Assembly (NCBI RefSeq): GCF_002209565.1
Contig: NZ_NJIH01000004.1
Span: 1 to 64,000, forward strand
Reading direction: 5' to 3'
DNA: 64,000 bases
DNA from: Candidimonas nitroreducens
GTDB taxonomy: Bacteria; Pseudomonadota; Gammaproteobacteria; Burkholderiales; Burkholderiaceae_B
Part shown: in pieces, positions 52,435 to 61,446 of the stretch
How the letters are laid out: every line of letters begins with the position of its first letter
Numbering within the stretch: the stretch's first letter is position 1
Notes under the pieces: model-generated
What the model saw: the letters and a program-made list of their open reading frames with translations, nothing else
What the model was told of the DNA's origin: nothing
Database searches by the model: none
Position numbers and translations under genes: made by a program

Positions 52435-53586
52435 ATGCATCAATTCCCAGACACCCCGCCTATCCATCCGGCCAAGATCCAGGCCTTTGTGTACCGCGCC
52501 CCCATCGAAGAACCGGTGCGAACCTCGTTCGGCGTCATGCACGATCGCCCTGCGGTGCTAGTGCGCATCGAAGATCATGACGGCGCTCACGGCTGGGGCG
52601 AGATCTGGTGCAATTTTCCCGGCGTCGGGGCCGAACATCGCGCGCGCATGCTGGAATCGTGCGTGGCGCCCATTTTGCAGGAACGGCAGTGGGCGCACCC
52701 GGCCGAGGCCTTCGAAACCCTGAGCCGACGCCTCGAGGTGCTGGCCATACAAACCGGCGAACCCGGCACCGTGGCACAGGCCATAGCCGGGGCCGACCTG
52801 GCGCTGTGGGATCTGGCCGCCCGGCGCCTGGGCCAGCCGCTATGGCGCATGTTCGGCGGCACGCCGCGCATCAGTACCTACGCCTCGGGGCTGAGTCCCA
52901 GCGAGCCGCAGCGGCTGGCAGCGGCCAAGCACGCCGAAGGCTACCGCGCCTTCAAGCTCAAGGTCGGCTTCGGCGAAGAGCGCGACGTGCTCAATCTGCG
53001 CGCACTGCGCGAGCAGTTCGGGCCGGATACGGCGCTGATGATCGACGCCAACCAGGCCTGGGACGAGGCAGCCGCCGCCCACATGAGCCGCAGGCTGGCC
53101 AAATACGGCCCCATCTGGCTGGAAGAGCCGCTGCGCGCCGACTCCAGCCTGGAACAATGGCGCCGGCTGGCGCAGGCCAGCCCGCTGCCCCTGGCCGCCG
53201 GAGAAAACCTGCGCGGCGACGCGCAGTTCGACGCGGTCATAAGCAGCGGCTCGCTCGCGGTGATCCAGCCCGACCCGGGCAAGTGGGGCGGCTTCAGCGG
53301 CTGCCTGCCGGTGGCACGCCGCGCCATCGCCGCGCAGCGCATGTTCTGCCCTCATTGGCTGGGCGGCGGGGTGGGCCTGGTAGCCGCGATGCAGCTCAAG
53401 GCGAGCGTCGGCCACCCCGGCTATGTGGAAGTGGATTCGAATCCGAACCCGCTGCGCGACCTGTTCGCCGGCCCGCTGCTGCGCCCGGACGAGGGCGTGG
53501 TCACGCTGCCGGACGCGCCCGGCCTGGGGATAGAGCCGGATCTGGCCGCCGCGCGCGGCTTCCTGGTGCCGCACAACTATCATTGA
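52435..53586 (+). CDS. Mandelate racemase/muconate lactonizing enzyme family (enolase superfamily)
   Basis: 383 residues. Catalytic elements of the superfamily are visible: K174-x-K176 in FKLKVG, metal ligand D204 in MIDANQAWD, E230-E231 in WLEEPLRADSS, GEN near 260, D in QPDPGKWGG and H in PHWLGGGVG. This K-x-K plus His layout belongs to the mandelate racemase-like group that dehydrates or epimerises hydroxy-acids. It is the last gene of the GntR/ABC/GMC operon (aagga site). The substrate is unknown. Confidence 0.9.
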   Translation: MHQFPDTPPIHPAKIQAFVYRAPIEEPVRTSFGVMHDRPAVLVRIEDHDGAHGWGEIWCNFPGVGAEHRARMLESCVAPILQERQWAHPAEAFETLSRRLEVLAIQTGEPGTVAQAIAGADLALWDLAARRLGQPLWRMFGGTPRISTYASGLSPSEPQRLAAAKHAEGYRAFKLKVGFGEERDVLNLRALREQFGPDTALMIDANQAWDEAAAAHMSRRLAKYGPIWLEEPLRADSSLEQWRRLAQASPLPLAAGENLRGDAQFDAVISSGSLAVIQPDPGKWGGFSGCLPVARRAIAAQRMFCPHWLGGGVGLVAAMQLKASVGHPGYVEVDSNPNPLRDLFAGPLLRPDEGVVTLPDAPGLGIEPDLAAARGFLVPHNYH

Positions 53587-53694
53587 AGGCAGTGGCGGGC
53601 CGCTGCTGCCAAGAGGCCGGCGCACAGCCCGCTCCTTGCCGGGTATCGCCCTGCGGCGGGGTATCATGCATCACACACCCCAAGCGGAAATGAA

Positions 53695-54375
53695 ATGGAC
53701 GCAAATGTGATCGCCGCCATGGCGCGCTGGCCCGACGTGCCCGACGTCTACGGCTGGCTGTCGCTGTCGGAGAGCGGCCGCTGGCGCCTGCACCCGCGTG
53801 GCGATGCATTGCTCGACCCGGCCGCCGCGGGCGAGGAAATTTCCAGCCCGCAGATCCTGCAGTTCATCGGCCGCAACTACACCAGCGACGAACGCGGCCG
53901 CTGGTATTTCCAGAACGGCCCGCAGCGGGTCTATGCGCGGCTGGACGCCGCACCCTATATATTCAGCTGCGCCGGGCCCGGCCCCGAACTGCGCACCCAC
54001 AACGACCTGCCCGCCGGCCCGGTGCTCGCCTGGTGGCTGGACGACACCGGCCGGCTCTATGCACGCTGCCGCCAGGGGCCCGGCCTGATTGCCGGGCGCG
54101 ACCTGATGGGCGTGATGGACGGCTTGTACACCGAAGCAGGCACGCCCCTGCTGCAGGCGCTGGAACAGGACGACGCTGGCACGCAGCAGCCGCTGCTGGT
54201 GCGCGCCATGGCCGAGATCAGCGGCCGCGCGGCGGCCGGCGATGCCCGGCCGGTTCCCGGCAATGCCGGGCGCGGCATCAATGCGGCCGACCCGGTTCCC
54301 CTGCACCGCTGCGCAGCGCGCGACATACCCGCGGCGCTGGGATTCGAGCCCCTGCCGCGGCCCAGCCCTAATTGA
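53695..54375 (+). CDS. Conserved protein of unknown function (DUF2946-like region uncertain)
   Basis: 226 residues, no signal peptide or membrane segment. It opens VYGWLSLSESGRWRLHPRGDAL, has GRNYTSDERGRWYFQNGPQRVYARLDAAPYIF mid-chain and an Ala/Pro-rich tail, with no motif I can tie to a reaction. Very GC-rich codons match the neighbouring backbone. Such proteins are found in Burkholderiales as unassigned DUF families; I am not sure of the DUF number. It is 108 bp after the enolase-like gene and may be a separate transcription unit. Confidence 0.65.
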   Translation: MDANVIAAMARWPDVPDVYGWLSLSESGRWRLHPRGDALLDPAAAGEEISSPQILQFIGRNYTSDERGRWYFQNGPQRVYARLDAAPYIFSCAGPGPELRTHNDLPAGPVLAWWLDDTGRLYARCRQGPGLIAGRDLMGVMDGLYTEAGTPLLQALEQDDAGTQQPLLVRAMAEISGRAAAGDARPVPGNAGRGINAADPVPLHRCAARDIPAALGFEPLPRPSPN

Positions 54376-54565
54376 ACTTGGCGTTTTTCAGACGACAGGC
54401 ACCCTCCACGACAAATGAATCAAATACAAAACGTTCGACCAACACCCGCAGACGACCACCTTGCACCACAATAGCAGTTGCCCGAAGCGATACACCTCGG
54501 CACTGCTCACTTCCCAATGTCAATTCGAGCCGATCAGCTTTTGCGTTACCAAAACGGAGCTCGAC
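54368..54565 (-). pseudogene. Possible 3' gene remnant in frame after the SDR stop
   Basis: Directly after the SDR stop (taa at 54566-54568), the same minus-strand frame continues without a stop for 65 codons: VELRFGNAKADRLELTLG, then TAIVVQGGRLRVLVERFVF and a final KNAKFN before TAG at 54368-54370. The composition is that of a real beta-rich protein tail, but it has no start of its own. It could be the broken C-terminus of an older gene at the edge of the accessory block. I do not recognise the family. Confidence 0.3.
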
Positions 54566-55426
54566 TTAGCTCACTGGCCTTGCACCGGGCCACAACGATT
54601 GCGCCCCCATCGACTGCCAAGCAGCTGGGCTGCCGCATTTCATCGCGGCTTCGCTCGGCGGTAGACTGGCGTCCCAGAGCCTCGCAACGAAGCGATACCC
54701 CGTTGTTGCCCCCCCATCTTCAGAAAGTAGCCAGCAGATGGGCGGTATCATTGCGTCAGGCTGGATTAATGTACTTCGATCCAACGGGGCGTGGGCATCG
54801 AAAAATGCAGTGTTCACCGCACCGCCAGGCAGCAGAGCATTGCAGGTGACTCCGTGGCTCGCAAGATCGCGCGACCAGCCTACTGTCGCAGCTTCCAGCC
54901 AAGCCTTCGAAGGGCCATAGGGGGTATATGCAGCTCGGTACATGGTGTCTAGACTAGTCGTGACGTTGACGATACGCCCCCATTTCTGAGCGACCAAATG
55001 TGGCGCCACCGCACGCGCCATCAAGAACGGCGCTTTGGTGTTCAAGTCCATCAGCGACTGCCATAGGGCGGGATCGACTTCCCAAAAGGGCACGGGCCTA
55101 TCAAGGTAGTCTGCGCGAATCGCCGTCATACCCCGCCCGGCATTGTTGACTACGCCATGCACTGCGCCGAAATGGGCTATAGCGCGATCTACGACAGAAT
55201 GGCAAACATCTATATCGCAAATATCTCCTGGAACAGCCAGTGCCTTGTCGCCGGCGGCAGTTATTGCCTGCGCGAGCTCCCGGCAGGCTTGCTCGGCTAT
55301 ATCGACGACGATGATATTAGCCCCTTCCCGTGCTATGCCCATCGACATGGCTCTTCCCATGCCCTGGGCGCCGCCTGTAATGATAAAGGTCTTTCCGACG
55401 AGGCTTCTAGAAATAGCGTTTCCCAT
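54566..55426 (-). CDS. Short-chain dehydrogenase/reductase
   Basis: 286 residues. Cofactor motif TGGAQGMG (about residue 18), NNAG (about 92), S-Y-K arrangement with TSLD and YGPSK (about 170), and PGGAVNTAFF after it. The C-terminal extension (ATTGYRFVARLWDASLPPSE) is longer than in classical SDRs. It is 12 bp after the Bug receptor gene and likely oxidises or reduces an alcohol/ketone of the pathway acid. The aaagga site fits the ATG at 55426. Confidence 0.88.
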   Translation of the reverse strand: MGNAISRSLVGKTFIITGGAQGMGRAMSMGIAREGANIIVVDIAEQACRELAQAITAAGDKALAVPGDICDIDVCHSVVDRAIAHFGAVHGVVNNAGRGMTAIRADYLDRPVPFWEVDPALWQSLMDLNTKAPFLMARAVAPHLVAQKWGRIVNVTTSLDTMYRAAYTPYGPSKAWLEAATVGWSRDLASHGVTCNALLPGGAVNTAFFDAHAPLDRSTLIQPDAMIPPICWLLSEDGGATTGYRFVARLWDASLPPSEAAMKCGSPAAWQSMGAQSLWPGARPVS

Positions 55427-55438
55427 TAATTGTCCTTT

Positions 55439-56431
55439 TCAATTGATTTTTGCCCCAGACTCTTGCACAACCTTATGCCATTTGGGGATTTCCTCGTGGA
55501 TTTCCTTTGCAAATTGCGCAGGATCATTGCCCACTACTTCCTCACCGAGAGTTGCCAGCTTTTTCTGCACATCATGCTCGTTCAGAATGTGAGTGATATC
55601 GTTATACAGCCTATCAATGACAGCCCTGGGTGTGTGCGCCGGCGCAAAAAAACCGTACCAATTCTCGGCCTGATAGCCCGGAAGTCCGGATTCAGCAACG
55701 GTAGGAATCTGAGGCGCCGCTTTCGAGCGCTTCGCAGTGGTTACCGCAAGCGCGCGCAGCTTACCCGCCTTCACCTGGGCCCAAGACGCAGGCATATTTT
55801 CGAATGACATATCCACGTGGCCGGCAACCACATCGACAATAGCTGGGCCGCTCCCTCTATACGGAACGGCTGTCATCTTGACGCCGGCAGTAGTGTTAAA
55901 AAGCTCTCCCGCGAGGTGGCCGGCAGTGCCCGCACCCCCAGTAGCGAAAGTGAGTTTGCCTGGCTTTGACTTCGCCAAAGCTATAAGCTCGGCAACCGAA
56001 TGCACTGGAAGCTTAGGGTTCACGACCAGCAAATTTGTTACTACGACGGCTTTGGTGATTGGATCCAAATCTCGTTCCGGATCGTAAGGCAGCTTGGAAA
56101 ACAGGCTGACGTTGATTGAGATCGGCCCGACCGTGCCCAGCAAAATCGTGTACCCGTCTGGATTCGACTTAGCAACGATCTCAGTGCCTAAATTGCCACC
56201 CGCACCGGGGTGATTTTCCACCACTACTGGCTGCCCCAAAGAATCTCCCAGTTTCTGGGCCACGACGCGGGCAAGGATGTCCGATCCGCCTCCGGCTGCG
56301 AAGGGCACAATAAGCCGAAGCGGCTTAGTAGGATAATCACTGCCGCTGGCCCAGGCATGTGAAACTCCGCTCAACGCGCAAACACCGAGGGCGGCAGTCA
56401 AAGCTGCCCGCCAAATTGTTCGTATAGTCAT
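55439..56431 (-). CDS. Bug-type tricarboxylate transporter substrate-binding protein
   Basis: 330 residues; signal peptide through HAWA (about residue 28), then SDYPTKPLRLIVPFAAGGGSD, VVVENHPGAGGNLGTEIVA and AVPYRGSGPAIVDVVAGHV. aaggag precedes the ATG. It is the middle gene of the tautomerase-receptor-SDR operon and presumably binds the acid degraded by it. Confidence 0.92.
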   Translation of the reverse strand: MTIRTIWRAALTAALGVCALSGVSHAWASGSDYPTKPLRLIVPFAAGGGSDILARVVAQKLGDSLGQPVVVENHPGAGGNLGTEIVAKSNPDGYTILLGTVGPISINVSLFSKLPYDPERDLDPITKAVVVTNLLVVNPKLPVHSVAELIALAKSKPGKLTFATGGAGTAGHLAGELFNTTAGVKMTAVPYRGSGPAIVDVVAGHVDMSFENMPASWAQVKAGKLRALAVTTAKRSKAAPQIPTVAESGLPGYQAENWYGFFAPAHTPRAVIDRLYNDITHILNEHDVQKKLATLGEEVVGNDPAQFAKEIHEEIPKWHKVVQESGAKIN

Positions 56432-56482
56432 GACTTGTCTCCTTTATATGGATGAGCACACAAGCTGCGCCAAAGTAAAGAA

Positions 56483-56875
56483 TCAGACTTTGACGCTGTA
56501 GCTCAAATTGATCTCGTCGCCAGCCTCGCCCATCAATCCCCAGGCATGACGGGGTTGTTGAGTGATGATGACGTCGATATCCCTGCGTTCTATTCCCGTG
56601 GACTCGTGAATACGCTGGACGATTTGCTGCACAACCTCTTTCAATGTCTCCACGGAACGCCCTTCGAAAGTTTCGATCTCGACAATAGTGAATCTTTCCG
56701 ATCGTTCGTGAGGCGGATAAATGAAGTCGGCACGATCCATCGGAAAAAAGCGCTGCAGCCGGCGCTCCGGCGGAAATTTAAAAGCAACGGAGATAGCTTC
56801 ATTGACAGCGTCGGAAATGGCTTGACGGTTGGGAATCAGGTTTTCGCGAATACCGTAGATTTTGGCCTGGGGCAT
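56483..56875 (-). CDS. Tautomerase-superfamily protein (MSAD-like length)
   Basis: 130 residues, start MPQAKIYG so that Pro becomes residue 1 after Met removal, the catalytic base of the tautomerase superfamily. The length is that of the malonate semialdehyde decarboxylase/YrdN-type group, roughly twice 4-oxalocrotonate tautomerase. ETFEGRSVETLKEVVQQIVQRIH and a WGLMGEAGDE tail are family-like. The frame opens at 56896; the ATG at 56875 has aaaggag. It heads the operon with the Bug receptor and SDR. Substrate unknown. Confidence 0.85.
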   Translation of the reverse strand: MPQAKIYGIRENLIPNRQAISDAVNEAISVAFKFPPERRLQRFFPMDRADFIYPPHERSERFTIVEIETFEGRSVETLKEVVQQIVQRIHESTGIERRDIDVIITQQPRHAWGLMGEAGDEINLSYSVKV

Positions 56876-57489
56876 GCAACTCTCCTTTGAGCACATAGTG
56901 GCGTTGTGAAGTAGAGAAAACTGGAAGTAGCGACGTCCGGCGGAGCGCCGAATATATGTGATGCCGGCGTACCGCCCGCGCGGATCTGGGTTCCGGCAAA
57001 AAGCTCAGCCGTCGATACGTTCCGACCAGGCAGGACACCAAAGGCCTTCAAATTGAGGCTTTCCCGCATTTATTTCTCCGAGCAGCCCGGATCCGGGCTT
57101 GGAAGGGAGCAATCGACGACGCCCCTTGCATGTGAGCGACCAATTCTACCGACGGCCCTCTCATTAGCCTAATTGATTATTATGATTGCACCATTCACAA
57201 GATAAATAATGGTTTGAGCAAGGCAAATTCAGGTAATGGCAAGATCATGTCAGCCACGTCTCCTACCCTGTTGGCTCAGACACTCAATTGAGCTGAGCAT
57301 CGAAACCGCCGCACAGATGCAGGGGACGCAGTCCGCCGGGATAAAGATCGAACGGGTTCTCGAAGCCCTGCCTCACCATTATCTCCATACAAAATAACGC
57401 CATACCAATTATCGATTAGACAAATTTATATCGAAAACCTAAATTTCTTCTGGCTAATCAGCGCACAAACCCTCAGTCGGAGAAACTCC
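56876..57489. other. Divergent regulatory region between tautomerase and HAD genes
   Basis: About 610 bp. A 39-codon frame on the minus strand (57284-57403, VRQGFENPFDLYPGGLRPLHLCGG inside) is protein-like but unassigned. AT-rich patches at 57165-57215 and 57395-57425 probably hold the two promoters. No regulator gene is present in the region, so control must come from elsewhere, perhaps the LysR gene at 61447. Confidence 0.45.
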
Positions 57490-58194
57490 ATGGCATCAGC
57501 AGACGTCCTCAAGGACAAGATTAAAGTCGTCATGTTCGACCAATACGGCACAGTGGTCGACATGCAAAAGGGCCTGACCGAGGCTGCGGCTCCATTTCTA
57601 AAGAAGAAGGGCTGGATCGGCAATCCAAGCTCATTCGTCACATGGTGGCGCCGCGTCCACTTCGAGAACTCGATGATCGACGCACTACAGCACAAGGAAC
57701 ACACGTCATACAGGGAAATCGGCGAACGTGCAGTCGCCTACACCATGGATCGCGCCGGCATCGACTACTCCCCCGAAGACGTACGCTATCTGGTCGCCTG
57801 CATAGAAAGGCTGAAGTGTTTCCCTGATGTGCCCGAAGCACTTTCCAGACTGCAGACACGCTACAAGATCGTCGTACTGTCCAACGGCGATCCGGACATG
57901 CTGGAAACTGCGAAAGCCTACCACGGCGTACCATTCGACAATATCATCTCCGTCGCGGAAGCCAACTCATTCAAGCCGCACGTTGCCACCTACACCAAGG
58001 CTGCCGAGATCATGGGAGTGCGCATGGATGAAGTGCTCTTTGTGGCGAACCACGCATTCGACTGCTTGGGCGCGAAGTCCGCTGGTATGCACAGCGCTTT
58101 CATCGATCGCCGCAAACGACCGTTCGGCAGGACACCCTATCAGCCCGACTTATGGGTGGATGACATGAAGTCGCTGGCCGACGTGTTAGTGTGA
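57490..58194 (+). CDS. HAD-superfamily hydrolase, 2-haloacid dehalogenase type
   Basis: 234 residues. Nucleophile D17 in VMFDQYGTVVD, motif II VVLSNGDPDM (about residue 125), Lys in EANSFKPH (about 160), and a C-terminal FVANHAFDCLGAKSAG. This is the L-2-haloacid dehalogenase layout, which hydrolyses 2-halo or other activated acids. Halogen specificity cannot be told from sequence alone. ggag precedes the ATG. It is the first gene of a four-gene run with CaiB, thioesterase and aldehyde dehydrogenase. Confidence 0.88.
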   Translation: MASADVLKDKIKVVMFDQYGTVVDMQKGLTEAAAPFLKKKGWIGNPSSFVTWWRRVHFENSMIDALQHKEHTSYREIGERAVAYTMDRAGIDYSPEDVRYLVACIERLKCFPDVPEALSRLQTRYKIVVLSNGDPDMLETAKAYHGVPFDNIISVAEANSFKPHVATYTKAAEIMGVRMDEVLFVANHAFDCLGAKSAGMHSAFIDRRKRPFGRTPYQPDLWVDDMKSLADVLV

Positions 58195-58198
58195 TCAC

Positions 58199-59416
58199 AT
58201 GAAACCGCTTGCAGGGATCAGGGTGCTCGATATGAGCCGGGTGGTTTCGGGGCCTTTCTGTAGCATGCTGCTGGGAGACCTGGGCGCCGAAGTCATCAAG
58301 ATAGAAGAGCCCGAGCACGGCGATGACAGCCGCTCCTTCGGGCCGCCTTTCAGTGGAGGAGAAAGCGCGTATTTCCTGTCGATCAACCGCAACAAGAGCA
58401 GTTGCGCCATCAATTTACGAAAGGCCGAAGGCGTCGACATCGTGCGGCGGCTTGCCAAGCAAAGCGATGTGTTGCTCGACAACTTCCGCCCGGGAACGAT
58501 GGAGCGACTGGGACTGGATCATTCGAAGCTACGCGCGGCCAACCCCAGCTTGATAACCTGCTCAATCACCGGCTTCGGTCAGAAGGGCAAGGACGCACTA
58601 CGTCCAGGATACGACCTAATCATCCAGGGGGAATCCGGAATCATGGACATCACCGGCGACCCCAACGGGCCGCCGACAAAGATCGGCACGTCCATTGCCG
58701 ATCTGCTGACCGGCCAGTTCGCATCTCAGGGCATTACCGCCGCACTGCTTGAGCGCACACGTACGGGCAAGGGCAGGCACATCGACGTGTCGATGCTGGA
58801 CTGCATGGCGTCGCTTCTAACCTTCAATGCCGGCATTTATTTCACCACGGGCCGCAGCCCCGAGCGTCGAGGCAACACCCATGCCACGATTACACCTTAC
58901 GAGACGTTTAAGGCCTCAGACGGGTGGCTCAACATCGGCGTCGCCAACGATAAATTCTGGAGGCTCTTCTGCGAGGTCATTGAGCGCCCCGATCTCGCTG
59001 CGGATCCACGCTATGCGAAGGCTGCGGATCGGGTAAGGTCGCGCGGGGAGCTCGTACCAGTTGTCGCAGATATCGTGTCGACAAGGCCCCGAGGCCATTG
59101 GATCGATCGGCTGAGGACGGCCGGCGTACCCTACGGCGACATCCGCTCGGTGGGAGAGACCTGTGAAGCAGAACAACTAACCAGCCGCGGAATGGTGATC
59201 GAAATGCCCCATCCCACTGCGGGCACAGTGAAGAACATCAACAGCCCTCTGCGCTTCGACGATCAGGGCAACGACCAGCATACGCCGCCGCCACTGCTCG
59301 GGCAGCACACCGCCGCGGTGCTGCATGAACTGCTCGGCATAAGCGGTGACAGGTTGCACGCGCTGATCAGCCTGGGCGTAGTGCGCTGCCGAGAAGCCGA
59401 GATACCTCATGGATGA
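58199..59416 (+). CDS. CaiB/BaiF (family III) CoA-transferase
   Basis: 405 residues: GIRVLDMSRVVSGPFCSMLLGDLGAEVIKIEEP (in part), NRNKSSCAINLRK, the catalytic Asp in SIADLLTGQ (about residue 165) and a C-terminal GVPYGDIRSV. It starts 4 bp after the HAD gene with no good ribosome site, so it is probably translated by coupling. It transfers CoA to the pathway acid. It overlaps the thioesterase gene by 8 bp. Confidence 0.9.
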   Translation: MKPLAGIRVLDMSRVVSGPFCSMLLGDLGAEVIKIEEPEHGDDSRSFGPPFSGGESAYFLSINRNKSSCAINLRKAEGVDIVRRLAKQSDVLLDNFRPGTMERLGLDHSKLRAANPSLITCSITGFGQKGKDALRPGYDLIIQGESGIMDITGDPNGPPTKIGTSIADLLTGQFASQGITAALLERTRTGKGRHIDVSMLDCMASLLTFNAGIYFTTGRSPERRGNTHATITPYETFKASDGWLNIGVANDKFWRLFCEVIERPDLAADPRYAKAADRVRSRGELVPVVADIVSTRPRGHWIDRLRTAGVPYGDIRSVGETCEAEQLTSRGMVIEMPHPTAGTVKNINSPLRFDDQGNDQHTPPPLLGQHTAAVLHELLGISGDRLHALISLGVVRCREAEIPHG

Positions 59417-59828
59417 GCAGCAGGCGAGGCAGGCCTTCGAACTTGCCCTGAAAACGCAACGTCCCGCCTTCGAGGACTTCTTTCTTGCTCGCCTACTGGG
59501 TCTGCGTTTCGAATACCCCGGCCATGCCTGTGTAATCTCGTTCGAGCTCAGGGACTTCATGCTCAACCCCCAGGGCTCGCTGCACGGCGGCGTCGTCGCA
59601 ACGGTGATGGATATCTCGATGGGCCACCTGCTCAACCGCCTCCAAGGCCCCGGCACAACACTGGAGATGAAGATACAGTATGTGAAAGCAGCACGCCAGG
59701 GAACTCTTTGGTGCCGCGGGGAACTCACCAAGCTCGGGCAAGGCATTTCTTACCTGCGGTCGACCCTGTCGGACGAGGCCGGAGATATAGTGGCCTTTGC
59801 AACGTCAACGTGGAAGCGATTGAAGTGA
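59409..59828 (+). CDS. PaaI-type acyl-CoA thioesterase (hot-dog fold)
   Basis: 139 residues: the hot-dog helix with catalytic region PQGSLHGGVVATVMDISMGHL (in part: SLHGGVVATVMD) and a KIQYVKAARQGTL strand, as in PaaI/YdiI thioesterases. It would release CoA from an intermediate or clear dead-end thioesters. It overlaps the CaiB stop by 8 bp, so coupled translation is likely. Confidence 0.87.
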   Translation: MDEQQARQAFELALKTQRPAFEDFFLARLLGLRFEYPGHACVISFELRDFMLNPQGSLHGGVVATVMDISMGHLLNRLQGPGTTLEMKIQYVKAARQGTLWCRGELTKLGQGISYLRSTLSDEAGDIVAFATSTWKRLK

Positions 59829-59898
59829 AACATCCCATAGCCCCTTGGCCAAACTGTCCCCGCAGGGGCGGCAAACAGATGTATTCGGAGCATATGAA

Positions 59899-61380
59899 AT
59901 GGAAAGGTTCTACAACTTGATCAATGGGATCAAAGTGCCGCCGGTCGCCAACAAATGGATGGGTAGCCTAGACCCCTATCGCAACGAAGACTGGTGCGAA
60001 ATTCCCGACAGCGGAGAGGCCGACGTGGACGCCGCAGTGGCTGCGGCGCGTTCGGCCTTTATGTCCCCAGAATGGAAAGGGATGAGCCAAACCGCGCGAG
60101 GGGCGATGTTGCGCACACTGGGGGATCTGATCACAGAAAATGCCCAACGACTCGCTGAGATAGAGGTGCGAGACAACGGCAAGCTCCTCACCGAGATGCT
60201 GGCCCAGCTGCGCTATTTGCCGCAATGGTTTTACTACTATGGCGGCTTGGCGGACAAAATGGAGGGCGGCGTGCTTCCAATAGATAAAGCAGACCACTTC
60301 GTCTATACAGCCTGGGAGCCTCTTGGCGTAGTGGCGGCGATCACCGCCTGGAACTCCCCATTGCTCCTGCTCACCTGGAAATTGGCGCCGGGATTGGCGG
60401 CAGGAAATACGTTCGTGGTCAAACCGTCCGAATTCGCCAGCGCATCCACACTCGCCTTCGCAGAGTTGTTCGAGAAGGCCGGGTTTCCGGCGGGCGTAAT
60501 TAATGTCGTTTGCGGCACAGGACAAGGTGCCGGCGCGCATCTCGTGGCACATCCCGACGTTGCAAAGATCGCATTTACCGGCTCGGACGCAGCCGGCCGC
60601 ATCATCAGTCGTGCAGCCGCCGGTGAACTGAAACACATCACAATGGAGCTTGGCGGAAAATCACCTAACATCGTCTTTGAAGACGCGGATCTGGATTCCG
60701 CGGCGGCCGGCGTGGCGTCAGGTATTTTTGCTGCTGCGGGGCAAACGTGCATCGCGGGATCGCGCCTGCTGCTGCAGCGATCCATCTACAGCGCCTTCCT
60801 TGACAAAGTGACGGCCATGGCGTCCGCGATCAAGATCGGGGATCCAATGGATCCCGCTACACAGATGGGCCCTTTGGCCAACACTGCACACTACAGCAAG
60901 GTGCTGAACTGCATTGCGTCGGCTGAACGTGCTGGCTGCAAACTGTCGTTCGGCGGCAAACCGATCGACCATCCAGCCGGCGGCCTGTTCGTTCAACCGA
61001 CCGTCTTTAACGACGTCGATAACAATTCCGAACTCGCACAGCACGAGATCTTCGGCCCGGTGCTTGCCGTGATCCCGTTCGACTCGGAGGAGGACGCAAT
61101 TCGGCTGGCTAACGAAACCGACTATGGGCTCGGAGCGGGAGTTTGGACGAAAGACATGGCGCGCGTCTTTCGAATGACCAAGTCCCTGCAGGCTGGAACA
61201 GTGTGGGTGAACACCTACCGCTCACTCGGCTACATGGCGCCTTTCGGCGGAGTCAAAGGCAGTGGCCTCGGCAGGGAAAGCGGGCAAGAAATGATCAAAT
61301 CTTACATGCAGATGAAAACAGTTTGGATCAACAACTCTACCCAGCCAGTGGCGAATCCGTTCGTCATGCGCTTGGGATGA
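59899..61380 (+). CDS. NAD(P)-dependent aldehyde dehydrogenase
   Basis: About 493 residues. Catalytic features: WNSPLLLLTWKLAPGLAAGNTFVVKPSE (cofactor pocket, in part), FTGSDAAGR, the Glu in ELGGKSPNIVFEDADLD, the Cys in AAGQTCIAGSRL and the C-terminal EIFGPVLAVIPF. The frame opens at 59845, but the ATG at 59899 (ggag 9 nt upstream) gives a normal N-terminus. It oxidises an aldehyde to an acid as part of the run starting with the HAD gene. Confidence 0.92.
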   Translation: MERFYNLINGIKVPPVANKWMGSLDPYRNEDWCEIPDSGEADVDAAVAAARSAFMSPEWKGMSQTARGAMLRTLGDLITENAQRLAEIEVRDNGKLLTEMLAQLRYLPQWFYYYGGLADKMEGGVLPIDKADHFVYTAWEPLGVVAAITAWNSPLLLLTWKLAPGLAAGNTFVVKPSEFASASTLAFAELFEKAGFPAGVINVVCGTGQGAGAHLVAHPDVAKIAFTGSDAAGRIISRAAAGELKHITMELGGKSPNIVFEDADLDSAAAGVASGIFAAAGQTCIAGSRLLLQRSIYSAFLDKVTAMASAIKIGDPMDPATQMGPLANTAHYSKVLNCIASAERAGCKLSFGGKPIDHPAGGLFVQPTVFNDVDNNSELAQHEIFGPVLAVIPFDSEEDAIRLANETDYGLGAGVWTKDMARVFRMTKSLQAGTVWVNTYRSLGYMAPFGGVKGSGLGRESGQEMIKSYMQMKTVWINNSTQPVANPFVMRLG

Positions 61381-61446
61381 AGGGCGCCCTTTTTACGTTT
61401 TTCGGGGAATTCGAACCTAAGAGGAAGTCACTTTCGGACGAAGAGA

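Noticed and set aside
57284-57403. 39-codon minus-strand gene (LYPGGLRPLHLCGG)
   Set aside because: Protein-like but too short, no ribosome site and no family; noted only in the intergenic description.
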